From contig FJUW01000108.1 in NCBI GenBank assembly GCA_900074885.1, forward strand, positions 1 to 32,943: a stretch of 32,943 nucleotides of DNA, written 5' to 3'. The position numbers and the translations under genes are program-made. The DNA is from Rhynchosporium graminicola (Eukaryota > Ascomycota > Leotiomycetes > Helotiales > Ploettnerulaceae). Below are positions 11,034 to 21,515 of the stretch, piece by piece. The notes under the pieces are model-generated. The model did not search any database. It was given only the letters and a program-made list of their open reading frames with translations, and was not told the origin of the DNA. Every line of letters begins with the position of its first letter. Positions within the stretch are counted from its first letter, which is position 1.

Positions 11034-11301
11034 TATAATAATAGCTTACCTGAATATCATATGAGAAGAAGGATAGATAATAGGGCCTAAGTTCATAGGT
11101 ATCTCGGCAGAACTAGTATCTGACCCGGTATAATATCGGACTAGTACCGGTATATATATATAAGGTGCTTTATACTCTATCTCTCTTCTTCTTCCTTCCT
11201 TATCTTTTTATTTCCTTTGTAGTAGACTATATAAGATCGCTCTCGGCCTCCCTACTTATTTATTCTTACTTATATACCGCCTTAAGTCTTATGTCGTTAT
11301 A
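11034..11301 (+). repeat. 3' LTR of element A (268 bp)
   Basis: It begins TATAATAA and ends TCGTTATA, both decayed versions of TGTAACGA and TCGTTACA. Its length equals the 5' copy. It carries the TATATATATAAGG motif near 11,153-11,165 followed by a CT-rich tract. Confidence 0.9.
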
Positions 11302-11306
11302 AGAAG
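11302..11306. repeat. Target-site duplication of element A, right copy (AGAAG)
   Basis: Identical to 2,495-2,499. It is followed directly by the resumption of element B pol. Confidence 0.9.
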
Positions 11307-14300
11307 ATCCCGAGGGTAAATCTAGCTTATAGAAGTATCCGATCTTAGCTAGGACTTAGTATAGTCTTACCTAGAGACTAGATAGCTTCTTACTTAGCTA
11401 GTAATTCTTAAGGTTCCTTATAGAGAGAAATACCTTATCTCTAACTTCCTAGTCGATACTATGCTATTTCAGGTCAGTTATAGCGCTTATCTTATACTAA
11501 GTAGCTAGTATATTAGCTTTTATAACCTCGATAGCGGATTTAGTATATTTAGCTAAGGATTTAGTATTAGTATAATTAAGCTTCTCTTATAGTATCGATC
11601 CGGTGAGTTACTTCTAGTCTTAGCTATTCTATAATAGTATATTATATTTAAGAGTATATAGTACTATATCGATAGAATCATAAAGCAGAGTTACTTAGGC
11701 GTAGTTTATTATTAGTAGTAGTTCACCTTAGTTACTCTAATAATAATTAATAAAAGGTCTAAAGCGTTAGTTAATATACTAATTTATAATCTCTATTTAT
11801 CTATTAGTTTACTAGTAGAAAAAGATAAAGAGCTTAACTTTAACTCTAATTATATAGTAAAACTTTTATTAGAAGGATAAGACTAGCTAAGCTCCTTAGT
11901 TAGATATAATTAACTTAAGGATATATCTGAAACGATATATCTATTAGATAAATAATATTACTATCCCGCGAGTATTAATATTATAATAGTATAATATTAA
12001 TATAGAGTCTTTCCCTAGGTAATCGATAAATACTAATATCCTATTAAATCCTTAGTTATTAGGCGAGAAGTCCTTAAAATCTATAGCTAAGTACTATATA
12101 AAGTAGCTAAGTACTAGTAATAAGTAGAGGAATCCTTACTATTTCGTCTGTTTTAGATAAGAGTACTAATAAGAGTAATAATTATAAGTATATTATTTTA
12201 TATCCGATACGAGTCCTTTCTAATAATAATAAGTAGAAATTATTTCAGTAGTCTTATAAGTATTTAGATAAGTAGAGGAAACTTAATCATAAACTTTACT
12301 AATTAAATAAGTATATAGTAAAGTATAGTATTATACGTATAGATAACTATTATAAAGTAGTAAACTATTATTAATAATATAGCTATCTCTTAATATATTT
12401 CGTTCCTTAGAGAATAATTCTTAGTTAAATTAGTATAATTTCTCGATTAAATCAAAGGAGTTATATATAAGTTCTAGTAGTATATTAGTTTTTAGTAATA
12501 TTAGGTATATATAACTAATTTAATTAATATAATATTTAGCTAGTTTTATATTAATCCTAAGGTCTAAGTAGTCTAGAGGTAATAAAACCTGAGATCTATT
12601 ATCTTATTTCTATTATTCCTATATCCTTAGATCTTATTCCCTATAGCTAAAGATATTAGCTTTAGTATTATCTTTACTAAGTATATATATAATTTAAAAG
12701 TTAAATTCAGAAAGGAATTCTATTTATCTAGCTTACTTACTAGTTAGGACCTTAGTAGTTATAAAGTATTCTAAGGATCGATAGTCCGTATATACGCTAG
12801 TATAGTATTATAGAGATATAAGTTCCGGTCTCTATTTCCGGAAAGACTTAATAATAATATATAATTCCTTATCGTAGATCTCTTAGTTTAGTTTATATCT
12901 ATTAAGAATATAGGAGTAGAATCTAATTAGATATTACTAGTTATCTTTATATAATTAAGAGATAACTCTAGCTATTATATTATTAGAAGTATTAATTTCT
13001 AGTTTAGTTTATAATTTAGAGTCGAAATAGTATAGTTTCTATACTAATAGTAGCTATTAATATAAATCGTTAAAGGATTTCTTATAATCGTTAGTGAAAT
13101 TCTATAGTATTATAAGCCGAGTAAGTATTAAGAGAGGTTTAGTAATAAGGCCGAAATTCCGAATAAATTAATAATAAAACCTATAGAATCCTAAGAAGGA
13201 TTTTATAGCTATTACTATTTCGAAGTACTTCTAGTCTACTAATAATATTACTTTCTAAGGATCTAGCTTAATTCTATTAGTAGTAATAATATATCCGAGG
13301 TATTTAGTCTAAGTAATATAGAATTCGCTTTTCTTAATATCTACTTAGAGTCTAGTATCTATTAAGTATTATAATACTAATTTAATATATTCTTTATATT
13401 CTTAGAGCGTTTCTAAGTATATAAGAATATTATCTAGATAAGCTATATAGAAATTATCTAAATAATCTAGTAGTATATTATTTATATATCGCTAGTATAT
13501 ACTAAGTCTATTATAGAGCTTAAAAAGTAGTACTTTATATTTATAAGATCTAAAGTAAGTTTAGAAAGTAATATACTCCTCGGATTCGAGGTCTATATAG
13601 ATATAATTAAATACTACTTAAATATCTAGTTTAATAAAAATTATTACTTTAGATATACGAGTTAAGAGCTTATTAATCCTAAGTATTAAGTAGAAATCCT
13701 TTCGAGTAATTATATTAAGCTTATAATAGTCGATATAGAAGCGTAATCCTTTATTAGCCTTTTTAATAAATAATATAAGTAATATAAAAGGACTTTAGCT
13801 AGATTCGATAAATCCCTTATCTAGGTTCTTTATAAGGTACTCCTTAGTTACTTATAGTTTATCTATAGATTACTAATATAAAAGCGAATATATATTAGGT
13901 AATAGTTCTTCTAAGATAATTCTATAATTATATAAGTAATAAAATAAAAGAATATTAGAATCCTACTTAGAAAAAGCTTCCTTAAGAATATAATATTATT
14001 CTAATAGCTTTTCGGCTACGAGTCGTTCGGTATCGAGATCCTTAGAAGAGTCGCTATTTAGATAATCTTATAAGAGGTAATCTATCTTATAGATAATAAT
14101 AAAGAATAATTTAGAACTTTTATATTTTATATTAAAATAAAAAGCTATAGTATTAATTTAGTAAATTAGAACTAGTTTCTAGATCCTTAGAAGTTAAGAG
14201 AAGTACTTATAATAGGGTTTTAGCGTAAGTACCTTTCTTAATAAATTCGGAATAGAAAAGGGTTCGGATTCCTTAGCGATAAGTAGAAATAAGTTAAAGA

Positions 14301-14867
14301 GTAAGAATAATATATTAATATATTATAATACTACTATTTAATATAATTAGTATTAGTCTAGCTAGTTTATAGCTAAGTCTCGCGCGTTAGTATCGATTTA
14401 GTAAGATCGATTAATACTAGGTTTATAAAGTAGTAGAGTTATAATTATCTTCTTATTATATTAGAGAGTAATTAGATAGCGTTCCGATTATAATAGCTTA
14501 TAGTAGAGCGTATCTAGCTTAACTTGAAATCGTTATATCTATTTAATACTAATAATTATATCTTATTATCTTAAATCAAAGAGAATAAAAAAGTAGTTAT
14601 AAATACACTTATTATTAATAGAAACGTATAAACGTATAAAATAAGTAATATAAGTTCTAATAGACTATTAGAAACTATATATTAGAATAAAATAAAGTAA
14701 TAGCTCGATTTTAATACTAAGGGCCTCTAATAGTCGTCTAGTAAGAGTGCGATTAATAAATAGATAACTATTCGCTTCGGTATCGATTAAGCTATTTATA
14801 AAGACTTCTAGCTTATTTATACTAACTATAATCGAGTATATAAATTACTTACTTTCTATTAAGGAGT
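11302..14867 (-). pseudogene. Element B pol, main part: protease, RT, RNase H, integrase; RIP-broken
   Basis: Read on the minus strand. Protease LIDT(E)ANS has its Asp-Thr-Gly position at 14,776-14,784 (Gly now Glu). The RT active site YLDN is at 13,429-13,440 (second Asp now Asn). The integrase catalytic triad has its first Asp at 12,079-12,081, the second at 11,899-11,901 (now Asn) and Glu at 11,791-11,793. The last two have 35 residues between them. These landmarks share one frame, and protease to RT is 1,344 nt, as in A. So B shows the undisturbed pol arrangement that A lacks because of its duplication. The ORF is cut by A at 11,302 and continues at 2,494. Dense TAA/TAG codons make it non-functional. 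Confidence 0.9.
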
Positions 14868-16027
14868 TAAAATTAAGATTAGAGAGATTATACTTATATA
14901 AACCTAAGAAGGAGTTTTTATCTAGGCCTTATCGTTTCCCTCTAGTATTAGTCCAGATTCGGAGGGTATATCCTCTACTGCTTCTTTAGCTACTCTCTTC
15001 TCTTTCGGAAATTCGTTAATTAATTAAACCTTAAGTAAGTTAAGGTAGTCTAGCTTAATATAATCGAGCTATTTATAATTATAATACTTAAAGGGTTCTC
15101 CGGTCGAGGTAGTAGGGCGTTTTAGTACAGAGGGAGTACTAGCTTATACTAGGGTAGAAGTACGTACGTATAGTATAGGAGTAGTTTATCGAGGAGCTAA
15201 GCTTAAGGACTAGTAAGAGATAGAACTAGTAGTAGTTATAGTAGTAATAGTAGGCTTATAGTACTATACCTAAGTAGTAGCTTTCTCGGGATAGATATAT
15301 TCTGAGTTATAGTAATACTTAGTATTAAAAGAAAGTAATAACCTAATTATAAAAGTATAATCCTTATTCCAGATAAGTTTAATAATAAAAGTAGAAGTAT
15401 ATAAGGATAATATAATCTTATCCTATATATAGAAGAACTACTCTTTCTTTTTAACTTTACTTTAGATAATAGCGCTTTAAAATCGACTACGAAACTCAGC
15501 GAAAGTCTCGCAGGTATAGCTAAGTTATTATATTTCTAAGTAATAGAAAGCGTTATAATAGTTATCTTCTTCTAAACTAATAAGGAAGTTCTCTTCTAAT
15601 AAAGAGATTATTTTATTACTAGTCTTAAACTTATTAGCGAGATACTAAGGCGTAAGATACTCCTTAGCTAATCTAGTAACTAGTCCCTATAGGAGAACGC
15701 GCTAAGAGAAGTCTATAGGGTAGTAGTCAGTATTTATAGCTAGCCGGTCTCGTATTAATACTCTCTATTAGAGGAAGGTAAAGTCTGATCTATTATCTAA
15801 GGGCAGGATCTTCTTAGTAAGATAAGACTTCCTAAGGTATAACTCTACTAATTCGGCGCTAAGGAAGGGAGATAGTTTATTAGGAATAGTATTCTCTTTC
15901 TTAGTACTACGTATTAGAATAGAGTTTATTAGCTTATTAAACTCTAGAATACGCGGAGATTATAGTATTAGTTCTAGTAGGAGAGTCGAAGATAAGTAAG
16001 GGACCCTTATAAGGAACTTATCTTATA
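14868..16027 (-). pseudogene. Element B gag, RIP-broken, with CCHC knuckle
   Basis: Collinear with A's gag (3,400-4,600). The nucleocapsid knuckle is at 15,045-15,086, with the right spacing but all four ligand codons replaced by TAT or TAC. The distance from knuckle to protease Asp is 302 nt, identical to A, so gag and pol were in different frames in their common ancestor. The N-terminal boundary is approximate. Confidence 0.7.
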
Positions 16028-16660
16028 TAGAGATTAGTTTATCTATAGTATTTTCTAGAGAGTTATTCTTCTCCTTCTAGTCCGCTAATCGTTATAAGAG
16101 GGAATAGATCAGGTTCGAGTCACCTATAACAATAAGAGTACTTAGCGATTATACTCCTAGTGAATTTCGCTTTTATTTTCCTTTCTCTCTTAGTTAGTAC
16201 TTCCTTAATAAGATATTAATATTCTCTAGAGTAAGAGACGTTTAAAGTAAGGAAAGGTATAATAGATTAGGTTTAGAGGTAGAGTAAGAGGAGTTACGTT
16301 AAGTCCCCCTAGAACTAGAGGAGTCTTTAGTTTATTAGTTAAGAGCTATTCCGGTAGCTTAAAAAAGAGTATATTAAGGCTGTTTCGGTAGCGATACGTA
16401 AAGGTTAAAGTTCCGGGGTATTTATTATACTTTCTTTAATATCTATTTATAATTCCTTTATACTAAAAGAGTTATTAAAGGAGCGTTAGTAAAGACTTTC
16501 TCTATAGTACTATTTACGAATAAGCTAAATTAAACCCTGATTTATAGCTATCCGAGAGATCTTTAGTATCTCGGCTATATACGAGTAGTTATCAAATAAC
16601 TAACTTAGTAATAAGATATTATAGTAAGCTATCTCTAGCTATCTTGATCTTTTTATTTAA
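16028..16660 (-). other. Leader of element B
   Basis: Collinear with 2,768-3,399 of element A. It is AT-rich with stops in all frames. The segment next to the LTR (minus strand TTAAATAAAAAGATCAAG) is the candidate primer-binding region. No gene was recognised. Confidence 0.45.
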
Positions 16661-16928
16661 TATAATAATATAAGACTTAAGGCGGTATATAAGTAAGAAT
16701 AAATAAGTAAGGAAGCTAAGAGCGATCTTATATAATCTACTACGAAAGAAACAAAAAGATAAGGAAGGAAGAAGAGGAGAGATAGAGTATAAGGCACCTT
16801 ATATATATATGCCGGTACTAGCCCGATACTATACCGAGTCGGATACTAGTTCTGCCGGGATACCTATAAACTTGGGCCCTAGTATCTATCCTTCTTCTCA
16901 TATGACCTTCAGGTGAGCTATCGTTATA
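16661..16928 (-). repeat. 5' LTR of element B (268 bp)
   Basis: In the minus orientation it begins TATAACGA and ends TTATTATA, as in A's 5' LTR. It holds the TATA-like run and CT-rich tract in the transcription direction of B's gag-pol. The length matches the other three LTR copies. Confidence 0.9.
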
Positions 16929-16933
16929 AAATC
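16929..16933. repeat. Target-site duplication of element B, right copy (AAATC)
   Basis: Pairs with AAATT at 363-367. The single mismatch is a C/T transition. Confidence 0.72.
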
Positions 16934-17110
16934 ATTTTTATAATATAAAAGAGAAGTATTTATAAGTTTACTATATTTTCTATCTAATTACTTTATTATT
17001 CTTTATATAGAAATTTAATATAATTATTACTCAAAAACTACTATTATTATAACCTTAAATACTATTTATTTATAACTTATTATTAATAATAGAAACATAC
17101 TATTATAAAT
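16934..17110. other. AT-rich relic up to the island boundary
   Basis: Strongly AT-rich, with no coding trace. Composition changes abruptly at about 17,105-17,115, where CG and CA/TG dinucleotides return. This is the left edge of the non-mutated island. Confidence 0.6.
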
Positions 17111-17253
17111 TCACTAGCGACTGCGCGAAGCAAGGTCCCGTGACCCCGGAGCTTGCGAAGGGCCGGCACGGAGAAGACCTTGTTCAGGATATCAAAAGAG
17201 AGTCATCTCAAGACGGATCCGAAAGTGCAATCGGAAATTCTTCGAATCTAGAT

Positions 17254-17631
17254 ATGCCATCATTGAAGGCTACTAGAAAGTCCGATAGAAGTAAGAAGAA
17301 AGTTCTAGCGTGTCCACTGATCATATCAGAAGTACTGCACAAGGCACAGTTGCAACGATCCCAGCAAGAGACGACACAGGAGAGGCAGGATACTAGGAGA
17401 CGACTGTCTCTTCTGAGATCCCAACAGTCCGAACAGACAACTAACAGAAGGCTTTCGAGAGACATCGTTAACCACGATCCTGTAGGACGCCACACTAAGT
17501 TGAAACTCCTAAACGGACAAAGGGATTGTGGTGGCAATGGCGAAGGCTCGGCGAGCAAGGAGACAGCAATGAGAAATAAATTTACGGAGGGAATGAAGAA
17601 CATCTTCCAGGGAACAGACAGAAAGGAATAA
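17254..17631 (+). CDS. Possible basic hypothetical protein or gene remnant (125 aa)
   Basis: An ATG-started ORF of 125 codons lies at the left edge of the island. It is rich in Lys, Arg, Ser, Gln and Glu (for example KATRKSDRSKKK near the N-terminus, then a Gln/Arg-rich middle), with no membrane segment or known motif. The same frame stays open upstream to about 17,059, crossing the composition boundary, and the upstream part is Ser/Asp/Glu-rich. So it may be the 3' part of a longer gene truncated where the AT-rich block begins. After its TAA the same frame reopens with an ATG at 17,698 (36 codons), which could be another exon or chance. No clear splice sites were found. Low confidence that it is expressed. 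Confidence 0.28.
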   Translation: MPSLKATRKSDRSKKKVLACPLIISEVLHKAQLQRSQQETTQERQDTRRRLSLLRSQQSEQTTNRRLSRDIVNHDPVGRHTKLKLLNGQRDCGGNGEGSASKETAMRNKFTEGMKNIFQGTDRKE

Positions 17632-18005
17632 AAGCCTGGCGTGGAGGGGCGGTGTCGATGATGTGCGAAGACAATCATCGATCGAAGAAAAGCGACTATG
17701 GCGGCGGCCGGCCACAAGCCAGTTGTGAAAAGAAAACGCGAAATGGCTCTAGTGAGGGAAAGCAAGATACCTGTTGCAGCTGATCACACTTTGTGGCAGA
17801 TGTTCTAGAAGCCGCCCCGGGTCAAAATGGAATCTACTCAGAACACTTGAGTTACGTACGCGTGCATGCTCAACATATCAAATACCACAAACAAAACATG
17901 AATAGAGCAGAATTACATGTTAGAGAATCCTTTGCCATTTTTTCCCCGAACTTCTCCTTACTATTCTTGCCATTCCTCCGTGTTTGTTAGTGTTCGGGCT
18001 CGTGA
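17632..18005. other. Intergenic, no convincing gene
   Basis: Balanced composition. It contains only short ORFs, including a 36-codon ATG frame at 17,698-17,808 in the same frame as the preceding ORF. Nothing else was recognised. Confidence 0.5.
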
Positions 18006-18323
18006 CTACCCGGGATCATCCAAATCGTACTCTCCTTTCAAGACTGAAACTCGGTCTACGCAATTACCTCTTCTTTCCTTATAAAACACCGCGGGACGCA
18101 CGCCAGCAATAATCATTTCTAGGATCTGCTGCCTTGATGCGCACTGGTTGTTGGATTCTGGGGGCTTGTTTAAGTCGAGCATACACTGCACACGTTGACG
18201 CTTCAGATTTGACAATCCGCAGGTCGTGGGGAAAAAAACAATTCGTGCATATTCAGAAGACAAATCTGGTGTTCCGGACGTCGTGGTAGGTATTGAAGTC
18301 GTTGCCGCGCTTAGATGGATTTA
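18006..18323 (-). pseudogene. Unassigned open stretch, possible exon or gene relic
   Basis: The minus strand is open for about 105 codons between a TAA upstream and a TAG. No ATG occurs in its first 40 codons, so if coding it would be an internal or terminal exon. A CAG that could act as a splice acceptor lies near 18,266. The residue mix looks protein-like, with five Cys and a mixed charged C-terminal part (for example FYKERRGNCVDRVSVL). I recognise no domain. It may equally be a chance open frame, since the island has moderate GC and long open frames occur by chance. Confidence 0.2.
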
Positions 18324-19850
18324 GCCGAGTTTTCTCCTGAAGCTTATTATGTTAGTCAACAAGTTTTGACGGCTACGATACTCCTGTTGTCACAGGAGGT
18401 TCAGCCCATTTCCTTGATCTCCAAGTGCTTTGGAGGTCATTAGCTATCTGTTCGATGGAAAATAACATTTCTCAAGTGCCGTGATGGACATCAATGACCA
18501 ACCCAAACCTTTTCCATCCCGTGACCTCTCCCATGGTACAAAGAGGTCACGAATACACAAGCACAAAATTGTGTAGGCACTGATCGACCGAGCATGTATT
18601 AATGTGCGATGATGGTAATAATGTACTTCCAATATAAGCAATCTAATTTGAAGCTTGAAATAAATACCGCATCCTCACGTGAGGCTAAATCGAGACTCTG
18701 GGGGGGGGGAAAAAAGCTCGATGTTGGACGTACGATAAAACGTATGGCACGATTACACAGAGCTAAGTTATTTGGAGCTTCAGTATGAGTTATCTCCAAA
18801 CGTGGTACACATTCCAGAGCCCTGTGGATATATAGGGCTGCAGTCTGGATCACAGCAGAGTGCCAGGATGCCGATGCTGGGATATATATACGAGAACCCC
18901 GTGTTTCTACCTTCGCGAGGCTGAGGAAATTCGTCTCTCGGCGGACGGGAATTGGCTGGATGGATTTGGATCATACAGCTAGAAGATCAAAATCACAGAA
19001 AAATCCCATTATGGCACTGGATACAATCCCTCTCAAGTCAACCAAGCTCTTGACGGCCGTGAAATTTCGAGGTGCGTGAGTTTATCACGAGAGACTATAT
19101 CGTTTCGCATGAGTCGGATTCATATAGCTTCTTTCCCTTTTCCTTTACGGTCATCAAAAATCATTTCGACGGACCGCGTGTCCCGAAAGGAGCACAGTAT
19201 CTGCGAATTCAGTCATCTTGCACGGCACTAGCTTTATATCGGTCAGGAAAACCACATCACTCGGGAATCGGAGTGAGGTGTTATAGCTGTGTAAATTCCG
19301 AGAACGACAAGACAAGACGGACTCTGGGGAGGGGAGAGCATAAAATCACATTCAGAACCCAAGATCGAAGAATTTCTAAACTATTCTTTAATTATAGAAT
19401 CTCTATTCGATCTCGATAGTATATATACTAAGAAGTTCAGTAGAAGACAAAGCGGGTTTTCGAGCAACTTTTTTTGAAAAGATGGTCCCGAACGTGAAGA
19501 GAAACCCTCTCCATCATCCCAACGTACCCAGGATACCTCAACTCTTCCAAGCTCTGCAACATGGATCACGTGCTCGCCCCATCTCCAACACACCTACATA
19601 ATAAATCGCGCCCCCTCCCAAAACAGAACTCCCGGCCCCCAAAAAAATAAACAAATAGAAATAAATCAACCATCCTTGATTATTCAACAGTCCACTTTCT
19701 CCTCAGCTCATCCTATCGATGCTATATCTCTCCAACCCATCCTTTCCCCCTCCACCGGCCCCTGATACTAACTAGTATCGATCACGGACCAAAGGGAGAG
19801 GAAGGAAGGGAAGACCAAGCCAAGCTAGCCAAACCAGGCAAGTAAGTGTA
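18324..19850. other. Long intergenic stretch
   Basis: No gene I can support. Short ORFs on both strands lack splice or start context, and several start with GTG or TTG. A small AT-rich patch lies at about 19,375-19,435. The segment 19,600-19,790 is C/A-rich. Confidence 0.5.
18700..18715 (+). repeat. Homopolymer pair G10A6
   Basis: Ten G residues followed by six A residues. It is a slippage-prone tract whose exact length may be uncertain in the assembly. Confidence 0.8.
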
Positions 19851-20119
19851 AGCCGTCCCAAAACGCCAACCATAGGCACCAATGCGCAGAGAGGAACAGG
19901 GCGCTGTCTCGCATCACAAGCAAGCCACCAAAACCCACGCTGTCGGAGGCTGTCTTGTCATTGGATGGCCGATCTTGGAGTGATGGATGGCTGTTACTGT
20001 ATCTTGGGGGGTTGGGTTGGAGTGCGGTCTGTGTGGTGTAGTGAGGCTTGGGGTGGGGAGTGTGTGATGTGTGATGTGACTTGCGCTGGGGTTGGGGCAA
20101 GGGGATGATGAGCAGAGGA

Positions 20120-20151
20120 GGGGGAGGGGGAGAGGAGGGGGAGGGGTTGGG
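20120..20151 (+). repeat. G-rich tract with quadruplex potential
   Basis: Five G-runs of 5, 5, 5, 4 and 3 residues are separated by 1, 6, 1 and 2 bases, which fits the usual G-quadruplex pattern on the plus strand. It lies about 330 bp beyond the stop codon of the minus-strand transporter gene, in its 3' flank. It is embedded in a longer purine- and TG-rich stretch (about 20,030-20,160) that produces several low-complexity Pro/Ser ORFs on the other strand. Confidence 0.7.
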
Positions 20152-20476
20152 AGCTGGTTTGGGTTTGGACAATCCTTTGGACAGGAGTTGGTGTGATTGA
20201 CAAGTTTGTTGGAAGGCGATGTTGGGGTAAGACTTGAGAATGTGTTCGGAACCTTTGAACACTTCGTCATATTCATTATGTGTGAGCTTTCAACTCCAAA
20301 TTGCTGCAATGGAAAAGAAGCAATGAATGCAACGCCATCCTCTCGGCCAACCCCATGTGAAATTTGGATATCATTAAGACTATCATTCCCTCACTATTCG
20401 TCCCGCATACTCAAAACTACAGCCCGCTGCTGGCCAGGAAGAACCATACTACTTGCCCATTTCAGCAACACATAAC

Positions 20477-21515
20477 CTAAACCATGCTCTCTTGAGTCTT
20501 TACTTTCTCGCTGGCTCCTTTGATCAACGTCGACAAATCACCAACCGGAAGCTGGAACGGGAAATCCAGCGCCGCAAGCATGATGGCGAAGAAGATCCAC
20601 CATCCAGCCATCGAAGTGACGAACGTGAAAGCACCAGCCGCGACTTGACATTTATGAGCCGTCTCCGCATGAGAAGCTAACCCAGTGCTGATAGCGAGAG
20701 CATTGTGCCAGTATGCGCCGGCCAAGAGCCCGAAAGAAGGGACGAGAGTGGCGAAGATGATGACGAAGACCACGTTGGTGCGGAGAGCGCAGATGAGGTA
20801 GATGAAGCAGAGAAGACCCATGAAGACGAGGAAGAAGGCGAATGAGGCGGTGAATCCGACGGTTGCGATACCTGCTGCTTCGGGCTCGCCTGCCGGTGCA
20901 TATGACCCGAAGGCTGCGTAGAATGGTTGCAGTGTTGCGGCGAATGTGAGCCAGAAGGCACCGAAGGACATGAAGACGACAAATGGGAAGGTGTTACCGA
21001 GAATGAACTCGAGAAATCCACCGACCAACATGAGGAGACCGCCAAAGAAGAAGTATGAGCCGCTGGAATTGATTAGCTACATGTTAGATGCTATTCTTTG
21101 TTTTTTTTCAAGTACTCACATTCCAGAAGCACCATTGCCGCCAGCGCCTCTCCATCCCATGAGAATACAAGACAGAGGAGACAGGCAGAGAAGGAAACCC
21201 ACCAGTGCCCTTTGAATGTGTTAGTAGTGATATCTTTACAGTGAACAATTCAACTTACAATGGTGTAGGATTACCAAAGGTCTTTCGTAGATCACCCTTC
21301 ACGGCGTTCTGGGGTGATAGGTAGATCTTCTCGAAAAGCTCAGGCGAGATAGAGATGCTGCCTGCAGTCCTGATTCTCCTCAACGCCGTGTCGTTGTCCA
21401 TATTTGTATCGTTCAAGTGGTACGAATTGCTGTTGCTTCCATTTCCATTGGCGTGTCCGTTGTTGCTGAAGTCCTTCTCCAAGGGAGCTTGACCGTTGTG
21501 TGTTGAGGTGGCCAT
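20477..21515 (-). CDS. GPR1/FUN34/YaaH-family acetate transporter, 310 aa, three exons
   Basis: A plasma-membrane permease of the AceTr family, which imports acetate with protons in fungi (known examples: yeast Ady2, Aspergillus AcpA). Exons on the minus strand: 21,515-21,259, 21,209-21,120 and 21,062-20,477. Intron 1 is 49 bp (GTAAGT...AAAG with a CTAAC branch site) and intron 2 is 57 bp (GTGAGT...CCAG). Splicing joins the frames exactly (257+90+586 = 933 nt including stop). Residues 1-70 form a hydrophilic tail with an Asn/Gly/Ser-rich patch. NPTPLALVGF at 82-91 is the family signature with Thr and Ala at two positions. PLSC..MGWRGAG follows in exon 2. Exon 3 has the conserved GGFLEFILGNTFPF block (about 130-143) and further hydrophobic segments, giving about six in total. 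The ATG has A at -3. Length is close to the usual 280-300 aa. No damage is seen. It is the only solid gene between the RIP blocks. Confidence 0.95.

Larger units (their letters stand above)
2500..11301 (+). mobile_element. Element A: Ty3/Gypsy chromodomain LTR retrotransposon, RIP-degraded, nested in element B
   Basis: Order: 5' LTR (2,500-2,767), leader, gag, pol with protease/RT/RNase H/integrase/chromodomain, antisense ORF (9,578-10,506 minus), G9 polypurine tract, 3' LTR (11,034-11,301). It spans 8,802 bp as assembled, or about 7,777 bp without the 1,025-bp duplication around the N at 7,172, close to B's reconstructed 7,754 bp. It is the same family as B but inserted in the opposite direction, so the two make a very large imperfect inverted repeat. 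The perfect AGAAG target duplication shows that A landed in B after B was in place. Both copies are RIP-mutated. No intact ORF remains. Confidence 0.92.
368..16928 (-). mobile_element. Element B: Ty3/Gypsy chromodomain LTR retrotransposon, RIP-degraded, interrupted by element A
   Basis: Element B runs right to left. It has a 5' LTR (16,661-16,928), leader, gag, pol, an antisense ORF, a polypurine tract and a 3' LTR (368-635). Element A (2,500-11,301) interrupts it in the pol region between integrase and chromodomain. With A and one AGAAG removed, B is about 7.75 kb. Its pol then stays in one frame: first integrase Asp to the chromodomain landmark is 990 nt in both A and spliced B. It is recognised by the order of protease, RT, integrase and chromodomain, by matching 268-bp LTRs, and by a 5-bp target duplication with one RIP-type mismatch. 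All ORFs carry many TAA/TAG codons, so it cannot be active on its own. Confidence 0.9.

Noticed and set aside
368..16928. One giant DNA transposon or designed palindrome with long terminal inverted repeats
   Set aside because: The LTR borders, target duplications and restored pol frame show two oppositely oriented copies of an LTR element, one nested in the other.
17208..17765. 185-aa minus-strand ORF
   Set aside because: It overlaps the basic plus-strand ORF, has Leu/Cys/Ser-rich shadow composition, and shows no start or splice support.
18315..18443. 42-codon plus-strand ATG ORF
   Set aside because: Too short and overlaps an equally unsupported minus-strand open stretch. No further evidence.
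19072..19419. 115-aa plus-strand ORF
   Set aside because: It begins with GTG, has no ATG context or domain, and lies in an otherwise gene-free stretch.
19825..20309. Three overlapping minus-strand ORFs rich in Pro, Ser and Thr
   Set aside because: They are translations of a low-complexity purine/pyrimidine tract (G-rich on the plus strand), with no domain.
20677..21045. 122-aa Ser-rich minus-strand ORF
   Set aside because: Shadow of exon 3 of the transporter gene in another frame.
20946..21215. 89-aa plus-strand ORF
   Set aside because: Antisense shadow of transporter exons 2 and 3. It crosses intron 2.
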